Source: Alsobacter sp045348435 (GTDB lineage Bacteria; Pseudomonadota; Alphaproteobacteria; Rhizobiales; Beijerinckiaceae). From it: DNA of 64,000 bases. Both the position numbers and the translations under genes were made by a program. Every line of letters begins with the position of its first letter. Position 1 is the stretch's first letter. Shown one piece after another: positions 8,769 through 16,746 of this stretch. The stretch is taken from contig NZ_CP157484.1 of assembly GCF_045348435.1 (NCBI RefSeq), forward strand, positions 3,658,001 through 3,722,000, written 5' to 3'. The notes below the pieces were generated by a model. That model searched no databases and was not told where the DNA came from. It saw only the letters and a list, made by a program, of their open reading frames with translations.

Positions 8769-9599
8769 TTAGTTCGCCGCTGCGACCGTGGTCTTGACCT
8801 TGGCGCAATAGGCACGGGCGGCGCCCGTCATGGAGGTGGCCCGGTGTCCGGCCTGATACTTCAGGATGGTCCGGCAGGTGTCGCCGCCAGAAAGGCGGTA
8901 CGCTTGTGCGAGGTAAAGCATTCCGTACTGAAGATTGGTGTCCGCGTTGAGGAGGCCGCCCGCCGCGCCGGAATAGCCGAGCGAGCGGGCCGTGCTGAGG
9001 CTGATCTGGGTGAGGCCGAGATTGACGCCGTTGCGCGCCGCCGCGTTGTAGCGGCTTTCGACGCGCACGACGGCGTCGGCGAGAGCGGGCGGGATGCCGT
9101 TGCGCGCGGCGTGCTGGGCGATGAGCGCCCGCACAGAACCGGCCGGGATCGCGCCGGCGTCGGTGGCGTCGGCCACGGCCTGCGCGGCGGCCGGGACGGC
9201 CTCCGCCTTGGCGAGCGCGACGACGGCGGGCTTGGCGGAGGATGTCTCGGCGGCGGCGGAGCGGGCGGCGGCGGCGCGCGTCTCGCCATTGGCGATGATG
9301 CCGGCCTTCAGGCGGCGGGCGCGCAGCTCGGACTGGTCCGTCTTGGCCCCGGACGGGGCGGCGCCGAACAGGGCGGCGAGGGATGGGGCCACAGGAGAGG
9401 CGTCGGCGGACGGCTTGGCGGGAACAACCGCGTCCTTGGAGCGTTCTTGGTCGGCGCCGCGCTTTGCGGCCGCATCGGTGGATTCCTGGCTGGCCGTCGC
9501 GCGCTTCGCAGCCCGGCTCTCGGCCAGGGCGGGAGACATCGTGACGGCGATCATCGCCAAGCTCGCGCCGAACGCCGGCAGCTTCGCGCTGGCAATCAT
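8769..9599 (-). CDS. lytic transglycosylase, SLT/GH23 domain (paralogue of the downstream gene)
   Basis: Second SLT-domain protein, 276 residues, with signal peptide MIASAKLPAFGASLAMIAVTMSPALA. The start at 9599 is preferred because AAAGGATCC lies just upstream. A longer in-frame ATG exists 10 codons earlier. The middle is a charged, Ala-rich linker. The C-terminal domain matches its neighbour nearly collinearly: VVRVESRYNAAARNG, STARSLGYSGAAGGLLNADTNLQYGMLYLAQAYRLSGGDTC. It differs at the substrate loop, reading NLGLTQISL where most GH23 enzymes have GLMQ. The catalytic Glu (VRVES) is kept. A 240-base spacer with no evident gene separates the pair. Confidence 0.87.
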   Translation of the reverse strand: MIASAKLPAFGASLAMIAVTMSPALAESRAAKRATASQESTDAAAKRGADQERSKDAVVPAKPSADASPVAPSLAALFGAAPSGAKTDQSELRARRLKAGIIANGETRAAAARSAAAETSSAKPAVVALAKAEAVPAAAQAVADATDAGAIPAGSVRALIAQHAARNGIPPALADAVVRVESRYNAAARNGVNLGLTQISLSTARSLGYSGAAGGLLNADTNLQYGMLYLAQAYRLSGGDTCRTILKYQAGHRATSMTGAARAYCAKVKTTVAAAN

Positions 9600-9998
9600 G
9601 GTGGATCCTTTCGCCAAAAAACCATCCACTAGCTCCCTAGAAGGACGCTGCGCAGGGTAAGCCAGAATGAGGCCAAGATGTGGCTCTTGGCAACCCCGAC
9701 GTTACGTCAGGGGTTTTCACCTATTCAGCGCAACCTAAGGCACAAGTTGTTTGATCTACCGAATTCACGCGCTTTGCTTGGCGTGAATCGACATCTACTT
9801 ACCCCCTAAACAATCGCAAGAATTGACGCCCCCGCTCCCGGGCCGGCCGTTTCGCGCCCGCCGGAGCGCCGGGACTGCGCCGGGAACCGCCTCCGGTTGA
9901 GCCCGAAGGTAAGTACCCGTTGTTGCCGAGCTGGAGCGGAGCTATAAAGAGGCGCTCGCCGAGGCGGGCCGCTCCGTGTCAGTTCCGAGGACATCGTC
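9600..9998. other. intergenic region with an 8-bp inverted repeat
   Basis: This 399-base divergent spacer has no convincing gene. ATTCACGC (9763-9770) and GCGTGAAT (9781-9788) form a perfect 8-bp inverted repeat with a 10-base loop. No T-run follows, so it is not a standard terminator. It could be an operator or a leader hairpin for either flanking gene. The 9660-9830 part is markedly less GC-rich than the surrounding coding DNA, as expected of promoter DNA. Confidence 0.4.
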
Positions 9999-10277
9999 AT
10001 GAAGAAGTGGATAGCGATCAGCGCCGTGGCGCTCACGCTCGCCGGCTGCGGCAGCACGCAGGGCGACCGGGCGCTCGTCGGTGGAGCCATGGGCGCCACG
10101 GCCGGCGCCGTGATCGGCGGGCTGGCGACCGGGCGGGCCGGCGGCGCCGTCGCGGGCGGCATCATCGGCGCCGCGGGCGGCGCCATGGTGGGCGCGGCGA
10201 CTGCGCCCCCGCCCGAGGTGCGGTGCTACTACAGCCGCTATTACGGACGTGAGATCTGCCGCGAGGTGCGCTACTGA
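9999..10277 (+). CDS. small glycine-zipper lipoprotein
   Basis: Predicted lipoprotein of 92 residues. The signal peptide MKKWIAISAVALTLAGC ends with lipobox LAGC (C17 to be lipidated). The body is a glycine-zipper segment, GGAMGATAGAVIGGLATGRAGG-like repeats of GxxxG about residues 28-68, which can insert in or oligomerise at a membrane. A short Tyr- and Cys-containing tail follows (CYYSRYYGREICREVRY). Glycine-zipper lipoproteins of this size are common in rhizobia and are usually outer-membrane associated, but function is not established. The gene stands upstream of djlA on the same strand. Confidence 0.8.
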   Translation: MKKWIAISAVALTLAGCGSTQGDRALVGGAMGATAGAVIGGLATGRAGGAVAGGIIGAAGGAMVGAATAPPPEVRCYYSRYYGREICREVRY

Positions 10278-10345
10278 GCGCACGTCCGGCGACGACTTGA
10301 CGAACGCCGGCGCAAGCCGGCGTTTTGTCGTGAGGAGATGCGAAG

Positions 10346-11056
10346 ATGTGGGGCAAGCTTGGCGGCGCGGGCCTCGGCTTCGCCATCGGCGGGCCGATCG
10401 GGGCGCTCATCGGCGCCCTGGCGGGGCATGTGGTGGTGGATTCCGAGCACGGCCTGTTCGGCGGCGACGCCGAGATCGTGTTCACCACGGGCCTGATCGC
10501 GCTCTCCGCCAAGATGGCCAAGGCCGACGGGGTCGTCACGAATGACGAGATCGCGGCCTTCCGACAGGTCGTGTCGGTCCCGGACGCCGAAGTCGCCCAC
10601 GTCACCCGCCTGTTCGACCTCGCCAAGCAGACCTCAGCCGGCTTCGAAGCCTATGCGGGCCAGGTGGCGGAGCATTTCCGCGGCAAGCCCGAGCTCCTGG
10701 AAGACGTGCTGGACGGCCTCTTCCACATCGCCAAGGCCGACCGGGCGATCCATGAGGCGGAGCGCCGCTATCTGGCCGAGGTGGCGCGCATCTTCGGCTT
10801 TGACGCGCGCGACTACGCCCGCATTGAGGCCCGCCACGTCCGCGTGCCGACGGACCCTTACGTGATCCTGGGCGCCGAGCGCGGCTGGTCGGACGAGGAG
10901 CTGCAGGCCTGGCGCCGCAAGCTGGTGGCCGAGAACCATCCCGATCGCCAGATCGCGCTCGGCCTTCCGGCCGAGGCCGTCGGCATCGCCACCCAGCGCC
11001 TCGCCGCCATCAACGAGGCGTGGGACGCCATCCGGCTCGAGCGCGGACTGCGCTGA
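10346..11056 (+). CDS. djlA: DjlA-like TerB/DnaJ co-chaperone
   Basis: Membrane-associated J-domain protein of 236 residues. The N-terminus is a hydrophobic glycine-rich helix (GGAGLGFAIGGPIGALIGALAGHVV, about 5-29). Next is a TerB-like helical domain (about 40-160) with paired acidic motifs KMAKADGVVTNDEI and HIAKADRAIHEAER. The C-terminal J domain is about 165-236, with HPD in VAENHPDR. This TerB-plus-DnaJ architecture is that of DjlA, which stimulates DnaK ATPase and is linked to envelope stress in enterobacteria. The stop overlaps the start of the amidase gene (TGATG). Confidence 0.88.
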   Translation: MWGKLGGAGLGFAIGGPIGALIGALAGHVVVDSEHGLFGGDAEIVFTTGLIALSAKMAKADGVVTNDEIAAFRQVVSVPDAEVAHVTRLFDLAKQTSAGFEAYAGQVAEHFRGKPELLEDVLDGLFHIAKADRAIHEAERRYLAEVARIFGFDARDYARIEARHVRVPTDPYVILGAERGWSDEELQAWRRKLVAENHPDRQIALGLPAEAVGIATQRLAAINEAWDAIRLERGLR

Positions 11057-11826
11057 TGGCCCTGCTCGTCCCCGATAGCCCCCTCGCCCAGAAGGTCGTT
11101 CCCTCACCGAACTCCGGCGAGCGCCGCGACGGGCGGCGCCCGGACATGCTGCTGCTGCACTACACCGGCATGCGCGACGCCGCCTCCGCCCTGCAGCGGC
11201 TCGCCGATCCGCTGGCGGAGGTGTCCTGCCACTATGTGGCGCTGGAGGATGGCCGCATTCTGCAGATGGTCCCCGAGGCGGCCCGGGCCTGGCACGCGGG
11301 CGTCTCCTCATGGGCGGGCGAGACCGACCTGAACTCCGCCTCCATCGGCGTGGAGCTCGTCAATCCCGGCCATGACGGGGGCTATCCGGACTTCCCGGAC
11401 GCCCAGATCGAGGCGGTCACGGCCCTGGGGCTCGACATCGTCGCGCGCTGGCGCATGCCGGCCGACCGCGTGCTGGCCCATTCGGACGTCGCGCCCGGCC
11501 GCAAGCTCGATCCGGGCGAGAAGTTTCCCTGGGAGCGGCTCCACCGCGCCGGCCTGGGCCATTGGACGAAGCCCGCTCCCCTGGGCGACGGCCGCTCCTT
11601 CGGGCCCGGCGAGGAAGGCCAGCCCATCCAGGCCCTGCAGGCCATGTTCGGGATGTATGGCTACGGGCTGGAGGTGACGGGCGTCTACGACGCCCGGACC
11701 GAGGCGGTGGTCGCCGCCTTCCAGCGCCATTTCCGCCAGGACCTGGTCGACGGGGTGGCCGACGCCTCCACCATCACGACATTGCGGGACCTAATCCGCT
11801 CTCGCCCGGCCCCGCCCTCCGCCTGA
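11056..11826 (+). CDS. N-acetylmuramoyl-L-alanine amidase (AmiD-type) with peptidoglycan-binding domain
   Basis: Zinc amidase that removes the stem peptide from muramic acid, probably in cell-wall recycling. The 256-residue protein opens with SPNSGERRDGRRPDMLLLHYTGM (first zinc His) and DGRILQMVPEAARAWHAGVS (second His). It continues with SIGVELVNPGH and VLAHSDVAPGRKLDPGEKFPW, whose H and D complete the Amidase_2/PGRP site. A PG_binding_1 domain occupies the C-terminus (about 190-250, IQALQAMFGMYGYGLEVTGVYDARTEAVVAAFQRHFR). No signal peptide is seen, unlike lipidated AmiD of E. coli. The ATG at 11056 overlaps the djlA stop and is preferred over an earlier in-frame ATG. Confidence 0.92.
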   Translation: MALLVPDSPLAQKVVPSPNSGERRDGRRPDMLLLHYTGMRDAASALQRLADPLAEVSCHYVALEDGRILQMVPEAARAWHAGVSSWAGETDLNSASIGVELVNPGHDGGYPDFPDAQIEAVTALGLDIVARWRMPADRVLAHSDVAPGRKLDPGEKFPWERLHRAGLGHWTKPAPLGDGRSFGPGEEGQPIQALQAMFGMYGYGLEVTGVYDARTEAVVAAFQRHFRQDLVDGVADASTITTLRDLIRSRPAPPSA

Positions 11827-11943
11827 ACGCGGGGCCAATGGTGCGGCTTTCTTCGCGCCTTGCGAGCGCCTCAATCGATCACCATCTGCGGCGCTCGTCC
11901 GGATCCGTTCCCCCGGACCATCTCGCCCGCGAGGAGGCCCAAC

Positions 11944-12384
11944 GTGAATCCCATTCCTGACCAGACCAATGGCGGCTTCGGCTGGCGCTGGAAGCCCGTC
12001 GATATCGTCGTGCTCGTCATCGCCTTCGCGATCTACTGGCCGCTGGGCTTCGGCGTGCTCGCCTGGAAGCTGTGGAACGACCGCCAGCCGGTCCCGCAGG
12101 ACCTCGGCCAGGCGCTGCAGACCGGCTTCGAGCGCCTCCAGCGCGGCTTCGAGAGCCTGTTCGGCTCGTTCTCGGCCGCAGGCCTGGCGGGCGGCGCGCC
12201 CGCTCCCACCGGCAACGCCGCCTTCGACGCCCATGTCCGCGAGGAGTGGGCCCGCATGGAGGCGGATCGCCAGAAGCTGGCCGACGAGATCGCCGCGTTT
12301 CGCGCCTTCCTGGCGGCCGAGCGCTCCGGCGATCGCGACGTCTACGAGCGCTTCCGCCAGAACCGCGGCCCCGGCTCGTTCTGA
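11944..12384 (+). CDS. DUF2852 family membrane protein
   Basis: Protein of about 146 residues of unknown function, widespread in Rhizobiales. The sequence shows a single membrane segment near the N-terminus (WKPVDIVVLVIAFAIYWPLGFGVLAWKLWNDR), a short linker, and a C-terminal helix with coiled-coil character (FDAHVREEWARMEADRQKLADEIAAFRAFLAAER). A GTG at 11944, preceded by GAGGAGG, is preferred as start. The frame is open upstream from an ATG at 11860, but that part has no protein-like composition. A bidirectional terminator follows. Confidence 0.75.
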   Translation: MNPIPDQTNGGFGWRWKPVDIVVLVIAFAIYWPLGFGVLAWKLWNDRQPVPQDLGQALQTGFERLQRGFESLFGSFSAAGLAGGAPAPTGNAAFDAHVREEWARMEADRQKLADEIAAFRAFLAAERSGDRDVYERFRQNRGPGSF

Positions 12385-12406
12385 CGAACGGCCTGGTCGA
12401 AGCATG

Positions 12407-12440
12407 AAAAAAGGCGCGGAGGTCCACCCTCCGCGCCTTT
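12407..12440. terminator. bidirectional intrinsic terminator
   Basis: GGCGCGGAGG (12413-12422) pairs perfectly with CCTCCGCGCC, leaving a five-base loop. An A6 run lies on the left and TTT on the right. The A-run gives a T6 tail for transcripts ending metF on the minus strand. The shorter T-run could serve the DUF2852 gene on the plus strand. Confidence 0.85.
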
Positions 12441-12450
12441 CGTTCGTCGC

Positions 12451-13389
12451 CTATTGGGCCGCCATCGGCAGCGGCTCGTCGCCGGCGTGGTCCGCCTCGG
12501 CCTGGGGCCGCATGCCGAGGAGGTGGCAGATGGCGTAGACGAGGTCGGCGCGGTTCATCGTGTAGAAGTGGAAGTCCCGCACCCCTCGGTCGAGAAGATC
12601 GATGACCTGTTCGGCCGCCACCGCGGCGGCGATCAGCCGGCGGGTCGCGGGATCGTCGTCGAGCCCCTCGAAGCGGTCCGCGAGCCAGGCCGGCACGCTC
12701 GCCCCACAGCGCGCCGCAAAGCCGGCGGTCTGGCGGAAATTCTGCACCGGCACGATGCCGGGCACGATCGGGATGTCGATCCCGCGCGACCGGACCTTGT
12801 CCAGGAAGCGGAAATAGACGTCGTTGTCGAAGAAGAACTGCGTGATGGCGCGCGTCGCGCCCGCGTCGACCTTGGCCTGCAGCACGTCGAGGTCGTGCTG
12901 CAGGGACGGGCTCTCCGGGTGACGCTCGGGATAGGCGGAGACGAACACCTCGAAATCGCCAGCCTCGCGCACCCCGCGCACGAGTTCGGCCGTGCTCTGG
13001 TAGCCCTCCGGATGGGCCGCGTAATGCGCGCCCACGCCGCCCGGCGGGTCGCCCCGCAGCGCCACGATGTGCCGCACGCCGGCGGCCGCGTAGTCGCGCA
13101 CGACCGCGTCGACCTCGGCCCGGCTCGCGCCCACGCAGGTCAGATGCGCCGCCGGCAGCAGCGCGGTCTCGCGAACCAGGCGGGTGACGGTCGACTGCGT
13201 CCGCTCCCGCGTCGTGCCGCCCGCCCCATAGGTGACGGAGACGAAGTCGGGCCCGAGCGGGGCGAGCCGGTGGATCGAGTCCCACAAGGCGGCCTCGGCG
13301 TCGTCGGTCTTCGGCGGGAAGAACTCGAACGACACCCGGATGGGACGCTTGCCGCAGCGGCGGCTGACGCGGACGGGAGCGCGCGACAT
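12451..13389 (-). CDS. metF: methylenetetrahydrofolate reductase MetF
   Basis: Flavoprotein that reduces 5,10-methylene-THF to 5-methyl-THF for methionine synthesis. The 312-residue product, MSRAPVRVS onward, has the family pattern: ISFEFFPPKTDD-like VSFEFFPPKTDDAE with the catalytic Glu, SVTYGAGGTTRERT, AHLTCVG, LRGDPP, DVLQAKVDAGATRAITQFFFD, GIVPVQNF and a C-terminal DFHFYTMNRADL. The ATG overlaps the stop of the upstream ArsR-methyltransferase gene (TGATG), so the two are translationally coupled. The longer open frame upstream is a shadow of that gene. Confidence 0.95.
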   Translation of the reverse strand: MSRAPVRVSRRCGKRPIRVSFEFFPPKTDDAEAALWDSIHRLAPLGPDFVSVTYGAGGTTRERTQSTVTRLVRETALLPAAHLTCVGASRAEVDAVVRDYAAAGVRHIVALRGDPPGGVGAHYAAHPEGYQSTAELVRGVREAGDFEVFVSAYPERHPESPSLQHDLDVLQAKVDAGATRAITQFFFDNDVYFRFLDKVRSRGIDIPIVPGIVPVQNFRQTAGFAARCGASVPAWLADRFEGLDDDPATRRLIAAAVAAEQVIDLLDRGVRDFHFYTMNRADLVYAICHLLGMRPQAEADHAGDEPLPMAAQ

Positions 13390-14420
13390 CAGGCGACCTC
13401 CTGGCTGGAGCGTGACGGCATGTCGGTGACGACGCGGCGGTCGCGCCCCACCCAGAGCGACACCGTGAGGCGGTCGGACGCGTCGCCCGGCCCGGCGAGA
13501 GCGCGATGCGACACGGCGTCGAGCCCGGCTTCGTCGAGCCACGCCTCGATCTGGTCGCGCGCGAAGCCGAGCCGCCGGTGGGCGTGCGCCTCACGCAGGA
13601 ACTCCAGCCCATGCGGGGCGAAGTCGACCACGATGATGCGGCCGCCGGGCGCCAGCAGCGCCGCCGCCTCGCGCAGCGCCCGGGCGGGATCCTCCAGGAA
13701 GTGCAGCACCTGGTGGACCACGATGAGGTCGAAGGCGTCGCGCTCCACCGGCGGGGCGTAGATGTCGCCCTGCCGCAGGACCGCGCCGCGCACGCCCGCG
13801 CGCTCCAGATTGGCGCGGGCCACCGCCAGCATGGCGTGGTTGCTGTCGACGCCCACGACCCGCTGCGCCCGGGGCGCCAGAAGGGTCAGCATCCGGCCCG
13901 TGCCGGTGCCCAGGTCCAGCAGCGCCCGGATCGGGCGCGGCCCGACCGCGTCCAGCACCGCCGTCTCGACCTGGTCGTCCGAGACGTGCAGCGAGCGGAT
14001 CCTGTCCCACTCGACGGCGTGCCGGTTGAAATAGGCCTGCGCGGCGTCCGAGCGCGCCGCCCGCACGGCGGCGAGACGCGCCTTGTCGGCCGCCGCCACC
14101 GGATCCGCGGGGTCGAGCCGGGCCGCGAGCAGCCGCGCCAGGGCGCCGGCGGGCGTACGCTCCGCGATGCGGAAGAACGCCCACGCGCCCTCCCGGTGGC
14201 GTTCGATCAGGCCGGCTTCGGCCATCAGCTTGAGATGGCGCGAGATGCGCGGCTGCGACTGTGCCAGGATGTCGGTGAGGTCCGAGACGTTGAGCTCGCC
14301 TTCCGCCAACAGGGCCAGCACCCGCAGGCGGGTGTCTTCTCCGGCCGCCCGCAGCGACCCCACGAGATCCTGCAGGCTGACGAGCGGGTCCTGGGGCGGA
14401 GGCAAGAACGCTTTTGACAT
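13389..14420 (-). CDS. ArsR-family regulator fused to a SAM-dependent methyltransferase domain
   Basis: The 343-residue protein joins an ArsR winged helix-turn-helix (about 15-100, LRVLALLAEGELNVSDLTDILAQSQPRISRHLKLMAEAGLI) to a class I methyltransferase domain (about 130-320). The latter has motif I LLDLGTGTGRML, acidic loop VVGVDSNHAML, DLIVVHQVLHFLEDP and LAPGGRIIVVDF. ArsR proteins with this fusion beside metF have been proposed by comparative genomics to control the methionine/SAM cycle in alphaproteobacteria (SahR/SamR group); I recall this and have not checked it. The fused domain may bind SAM or SAH as effector. A 22-bp palindrome overlaps its start codon, pointing to autoregulation of the operon with metF. 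Confidence 0.88.
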   Translation of the reverse strand: MSKAFLPPPQDPLVSLQDLVGSLRAAGEDTRLRVLALLAEGELNVSDLTDILAQSQPRISRHLKLMAEAGLIERHREGAWAFFRIAERTPAGALARLLAARLDPADPVAAADKARLAAVRAARSDAAQAYFNRHAVEWDRIRSLHVSDDQVETAVLDAVGPRPIRALLDLGTGTGRMLTLLAPRAQRVVGVDSNHAMLAVARANLERAGVRGAVLRQGDIYAPPVERDAFDLIVVHQVLHFLEDPARALREAAALLAPGGRIIVVDFAPHGLEFLREAHAHRRLGFARDQIEAWLDEAGLDAVSHRALAGPGDASDRLTVSLWVGRDRRVVTDMPSRSSQEVA

Positions 14421-14437
14421 AAAGATATGTTTATATC
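14416..14437. promoter_or_regulatory. 22-bp palindromic operator at the start of the ArsR-methyltransferase/metF operon
   Basis: The two halves, read toward the centre, are GACATAAAGAT and GATATAAACAT; 9 of 11 positions are symmetric (GAYATAAASAT inverted). It is an AT-rich island in GC-rich DNA and overlaps the ATG of the regulator gene. ArsR-family dimers typically bind AT-rich palindromes of this size. Binding by the adjacent protein is inferred from location and symmetry. Confidence 0.75.
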
Positions 14438-14513
14438 GGCATCACGGTCCTGGCAAGCCTCGACGTCGCCCGGACGTAAAGCCGCGTCGCATCGGGAGCA
14501 GGATCCCGCCGGA

Positions 14514-15221
14514 CTAGAGCTCCACCGTGGGGTGCGCCGCGTCCGCCACGGCGATCCGGCAGGTTGCGCCGCAGATGCGTCCCAGCCAGGCCGCCAGATC
14601 CTCGGCGGCGGCCCTCGCCGCTCCCTCGCCGTTCGATTGCAGCGTCACGATCGCCCGTTGGGTGTCGGGCGTGATGATGCTGCGCGCGTCCTGGCGCCAG
14701 TTCCAGCGCCGGCAGAGCACGTGGCGGGCGTCGGCGTAGACGACCTCGCCCGGTTTGGGCGGATCGTTCGGGTCCTCCCCGGGCTCGGTCGCCATGTCCA
14801 TGAAGGTGTCGCCCGGGCGGGAGAACCGGAACGCCAGCGGCGGCGCGATCCTGTCCAGGTCGTCGGCGCCCACGCACAGCACATGCGCGAGCGACACGGC
14901 GTTGTAGGCGTCCACGAAGCCGTTGATCCGCGGCAGTTCGCGCCCCGCCAGCACGTTCTTCACGAGCCGCTCGACCGAGCAGCGATAGCTCGTCTTTTTG
15001 ATCCCGAAGGCCCGGTAGGCGGACCGCCAGGCGGCGACGCCCGGGATGGCGGACAGCTCCGTCCCGCCCCACCGCGCGCGGCAGGCCTCCTCGCGCTCGG
15101 CGATCTCGGCCGCGAGCGCAGGGGGACGCTCGGCTGGGATCGACAGGCCCTCTGCGACGACAACTGCGGTGGAAAAACGCGGAAAGTCGCGCGTCAACTC
15201 TTCAATGGTCAGAGAGGTCAT
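14514..15221 (-). CDS. B3/B4 (PheRS beta-like) domain protein
   Basis: Stand-alone protein of about 235 residues resembling the B3/B4 domain of phenylalanyl-tRNA synthetase beta subunit. This fold is found in free-standing proteins suspected of editing or tRNA-related roles. Visible family features: WRSAYRAFGIKKTSYRCSVERLVKNVLAGRELPRINGFVDAYNAVSL in the first half, then VGADDLDRIAPPLAFRFSRPGD, PKPGEVVYADARHVLCRRWNWRQD and SIITPDTQRAIVTLQS. ATG 15221 gives MTSLTIEELTRDF. An earlier ATG adds 11 residues. It has its own transcription unit, 77 bases beyond the operator of the neighbouring regulator gene. Exact function unknown. Confidence 0.8.
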   Translation of the reverse strand: MTSLTIEELTRDFPRFSTAVVVAEGLSIPAERPPALAAEIAEREEACRARWGGTELSAIPGVAAWRSAYRAFGIKKTSYRCSVERLVKNVLAGRELPRINGFVDAYNAVSLAHVLCVGADDLDRIAPPLAFRFSRPGDTFMDMATEPGEDPNDPPKPGEVVYADARHVLCRRWNWRQDARSIITPDTQRAIVTLQSNGEGAARAAAEDLAAWLGRICGATCRIAVADAAHPTVEL

Positions 15222-15369
15222 TCGTCCGTTCACGTGAGTTCTGTGGGGCCGCAACCAAGCATTGTACGTTGCCCCGATTTATGATGGAATTGGGGGTCGG
15301 CATTGTTGCTTTTAGGCGCTCACGTCGAGCGCCGAAACGGTTTTCAGCATTGATTTCGTGAGGTCCGCC

Positions 15370-16740
15370 ATGAATGGAATGGACATCCTTCTCGTCGCAG
15401 AGCGCCTGATCGGCGACGACCACATCCCCGGCTCGCATGTGAACTACCGATCGCCGGTCCCGGCGAACCGGTGGACCTCGGCCGACCTGGCGAGCTGGAG
15501 CGCGTACCAGGCCTATGGCCTCGTCTTCGGCTGCGACCCCTCCGGCGCTCCGGGCACGGCCAGTCCGGGCGCCTGGCGGCACGACGCCCAGGATCGCGGC
15601 GTCATGGTCGGCGTCGACGAGGCGATCCGCACGCCCGGGGCGATCCTGCTCCGGTTCAGTCCCGAGGGGCCGCCCGAGTTCGGACACGTGGCCATCTCGC
15701 GCGGCGACGGGCGCACCATCGAGGCGGCGGGGCAGCGTCGCGGCGTGATCCTCGGCGACGCCATGGGGCGGCGCCGCTGGGACGCCGGCGTGCTGCTGCC
15801 CACCGTGGCCTACGCCAGCCGCGACGCGACGCGCCAGCATGGCGCCGTCCTGCGCGTCGAGCCCTTCCCGCAGCCCTCCCCGGATGTGCGCGAGATCCAG
15901 CTCGCCCTGATGGCCGCCGGTTTCGACCCCGGGCCGATCGACGGCCTGTTCGGCCGGCGCACCGAGGCCACCGTGGCGGCCTTCCAGGCCAGCAAGGGCC
16001 TCATCGTCGACGGGGAGGCCGGCCCCGAGACGCGAGCCGCGCTGGCGGCGGGGCGCGACGAGGAGGCGGCGGGCGCGGGGGCGGCTTCTCCGGCGGAAAG
16101 CGCCTCGGAGCGGCCGCAGAGCCCGTCGGCCCCGGCAAGGACCACCGATTTCCAGGAGCTCCGCGCGGAGTACCGGGCCCTCTTCTCGTCCCTGGTCCCT
16201 GCTCCCGGCCGTCACGCCGCCATCCAGGAGGCGACCGACAGGGTGCTGCGATCGCGCGAGCCGGCCGAGCGGGTCGGCGCGCAGCTCGGCGGGGCGCCGT
16301 GGCACGCCGTGGCCCTTGTGGCCGAGCTGCAGAACGGGTCGCACCTCGACCTGCATCTCCACAATGGCGATCCCCTGACGGGACGGACCGTCACCGCCCC
16401 TCGCGGCCGCCCGCTGGCGGGCCAGCCTCCCTTCACGTGGGAGGAATCCGCCGTCGACGCCCTCAAGCTGCTGGGCTTCGCCGCCCCGGCGCCCGACTGG
16501 TCGCTCTCGCGCATCCTGCACCGCCTGGAGGCGCTGGGCGGCTTCGGATCCCGCCAGCACGGCGTCTTCGCGCCGCATCTGTGGTGCGGATGCCAGCACT
16601 ACGTCTCCGGCGCCTATGGGCCCGACGGCTGGGACCCGGGCGCGGTCTCGGACAGGATCGGGGCCGCCGTCATCCTGGACGCCCTGGTGCGGCGGGGAGA
16701 GGTCCCGCCCTTCAGTCCCGAGGCCCGCCGGCTGCTCTGA
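15370..16740 (+). CDS. modular cell-wall hydrolase: N-terminal amidase-like domain, PG-binding domain, lysozyme-like C-terminal domain
   Basis: The 456-residue protein has three parts. Residues 1-150 resemble a papain-fold (CHAP/NlpC-like) domain: GSHVNYRSPVPANRWTSADLASWSAYQAYGLVFGCDPSG, and GHVAISRGDGRTIEAAGQ. A PG_binding_1 repeat spans about 175-230 (VREIQLALMAAGFDPGPIDGLFGRRTEATVAAFQ). The last 190 residues match lysozyme-family proteins seen in phage-like and cyanobacterial contexts: HLHNGDPLTGRTVTAPRGRP, PFTWEESAVDALKLLG, LEALGGFGSRQHG, LWCGCQHYVSGAYGPDG. No signal peptide is evident. ATG 15370 is preferred because GAGG lies seven bases upstream. It could be a domesticated endolysin; no other phage genes are nearby. 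Confidence 0.75.
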   Translation: MNGMDILLVAERLIGDDHIPGSHVNYRSPVPANRWTSADLASWSAYQAYGLVFGCDPSGAPGTASPGAWRHDAQDRGVMVGVDEAIRTPGAILLRFSPEGPPEFGHVAISRGDGRTIEAAGQRRGVILGDAMGRRRWDAGVLLPTVAYASRDATRQHGAVLRVEPFPQPSPDVREIQLALMAAGFDPGPIDGLFGRRTEATVAAFQASKGLIVDGEAGPETRAALAAGRDEEAAGAGAASPAESASERPQSPSAPARTTDFQELRAEYRALFSSLVPAPGRHAAIQEATDRVLRSREPAERVGAQLGGAPWHAVALVAELQNGSHLDLHLHNGDPLTGRTVTAPRGRPLAGQPPFTWEESAVDALKLLGFAAPAPDWSLSRILHRLEALGGFGSRQHGVFAPHLWCGCQHYVSGAYGPDGWDPGAVSDRIGAAVILDALVRRGEVPPFSPEARRLL

Positions 16741-16746
16741 CGCGGC

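Noticed and set aside
14416..14513. SAM or SAH riboswitch upstream of the ArsR-methyltransferase/metF operon
   Set aside because: The leader is too short and shows a simple DNA palindrome over the start codon; no riboswitch helices were found.
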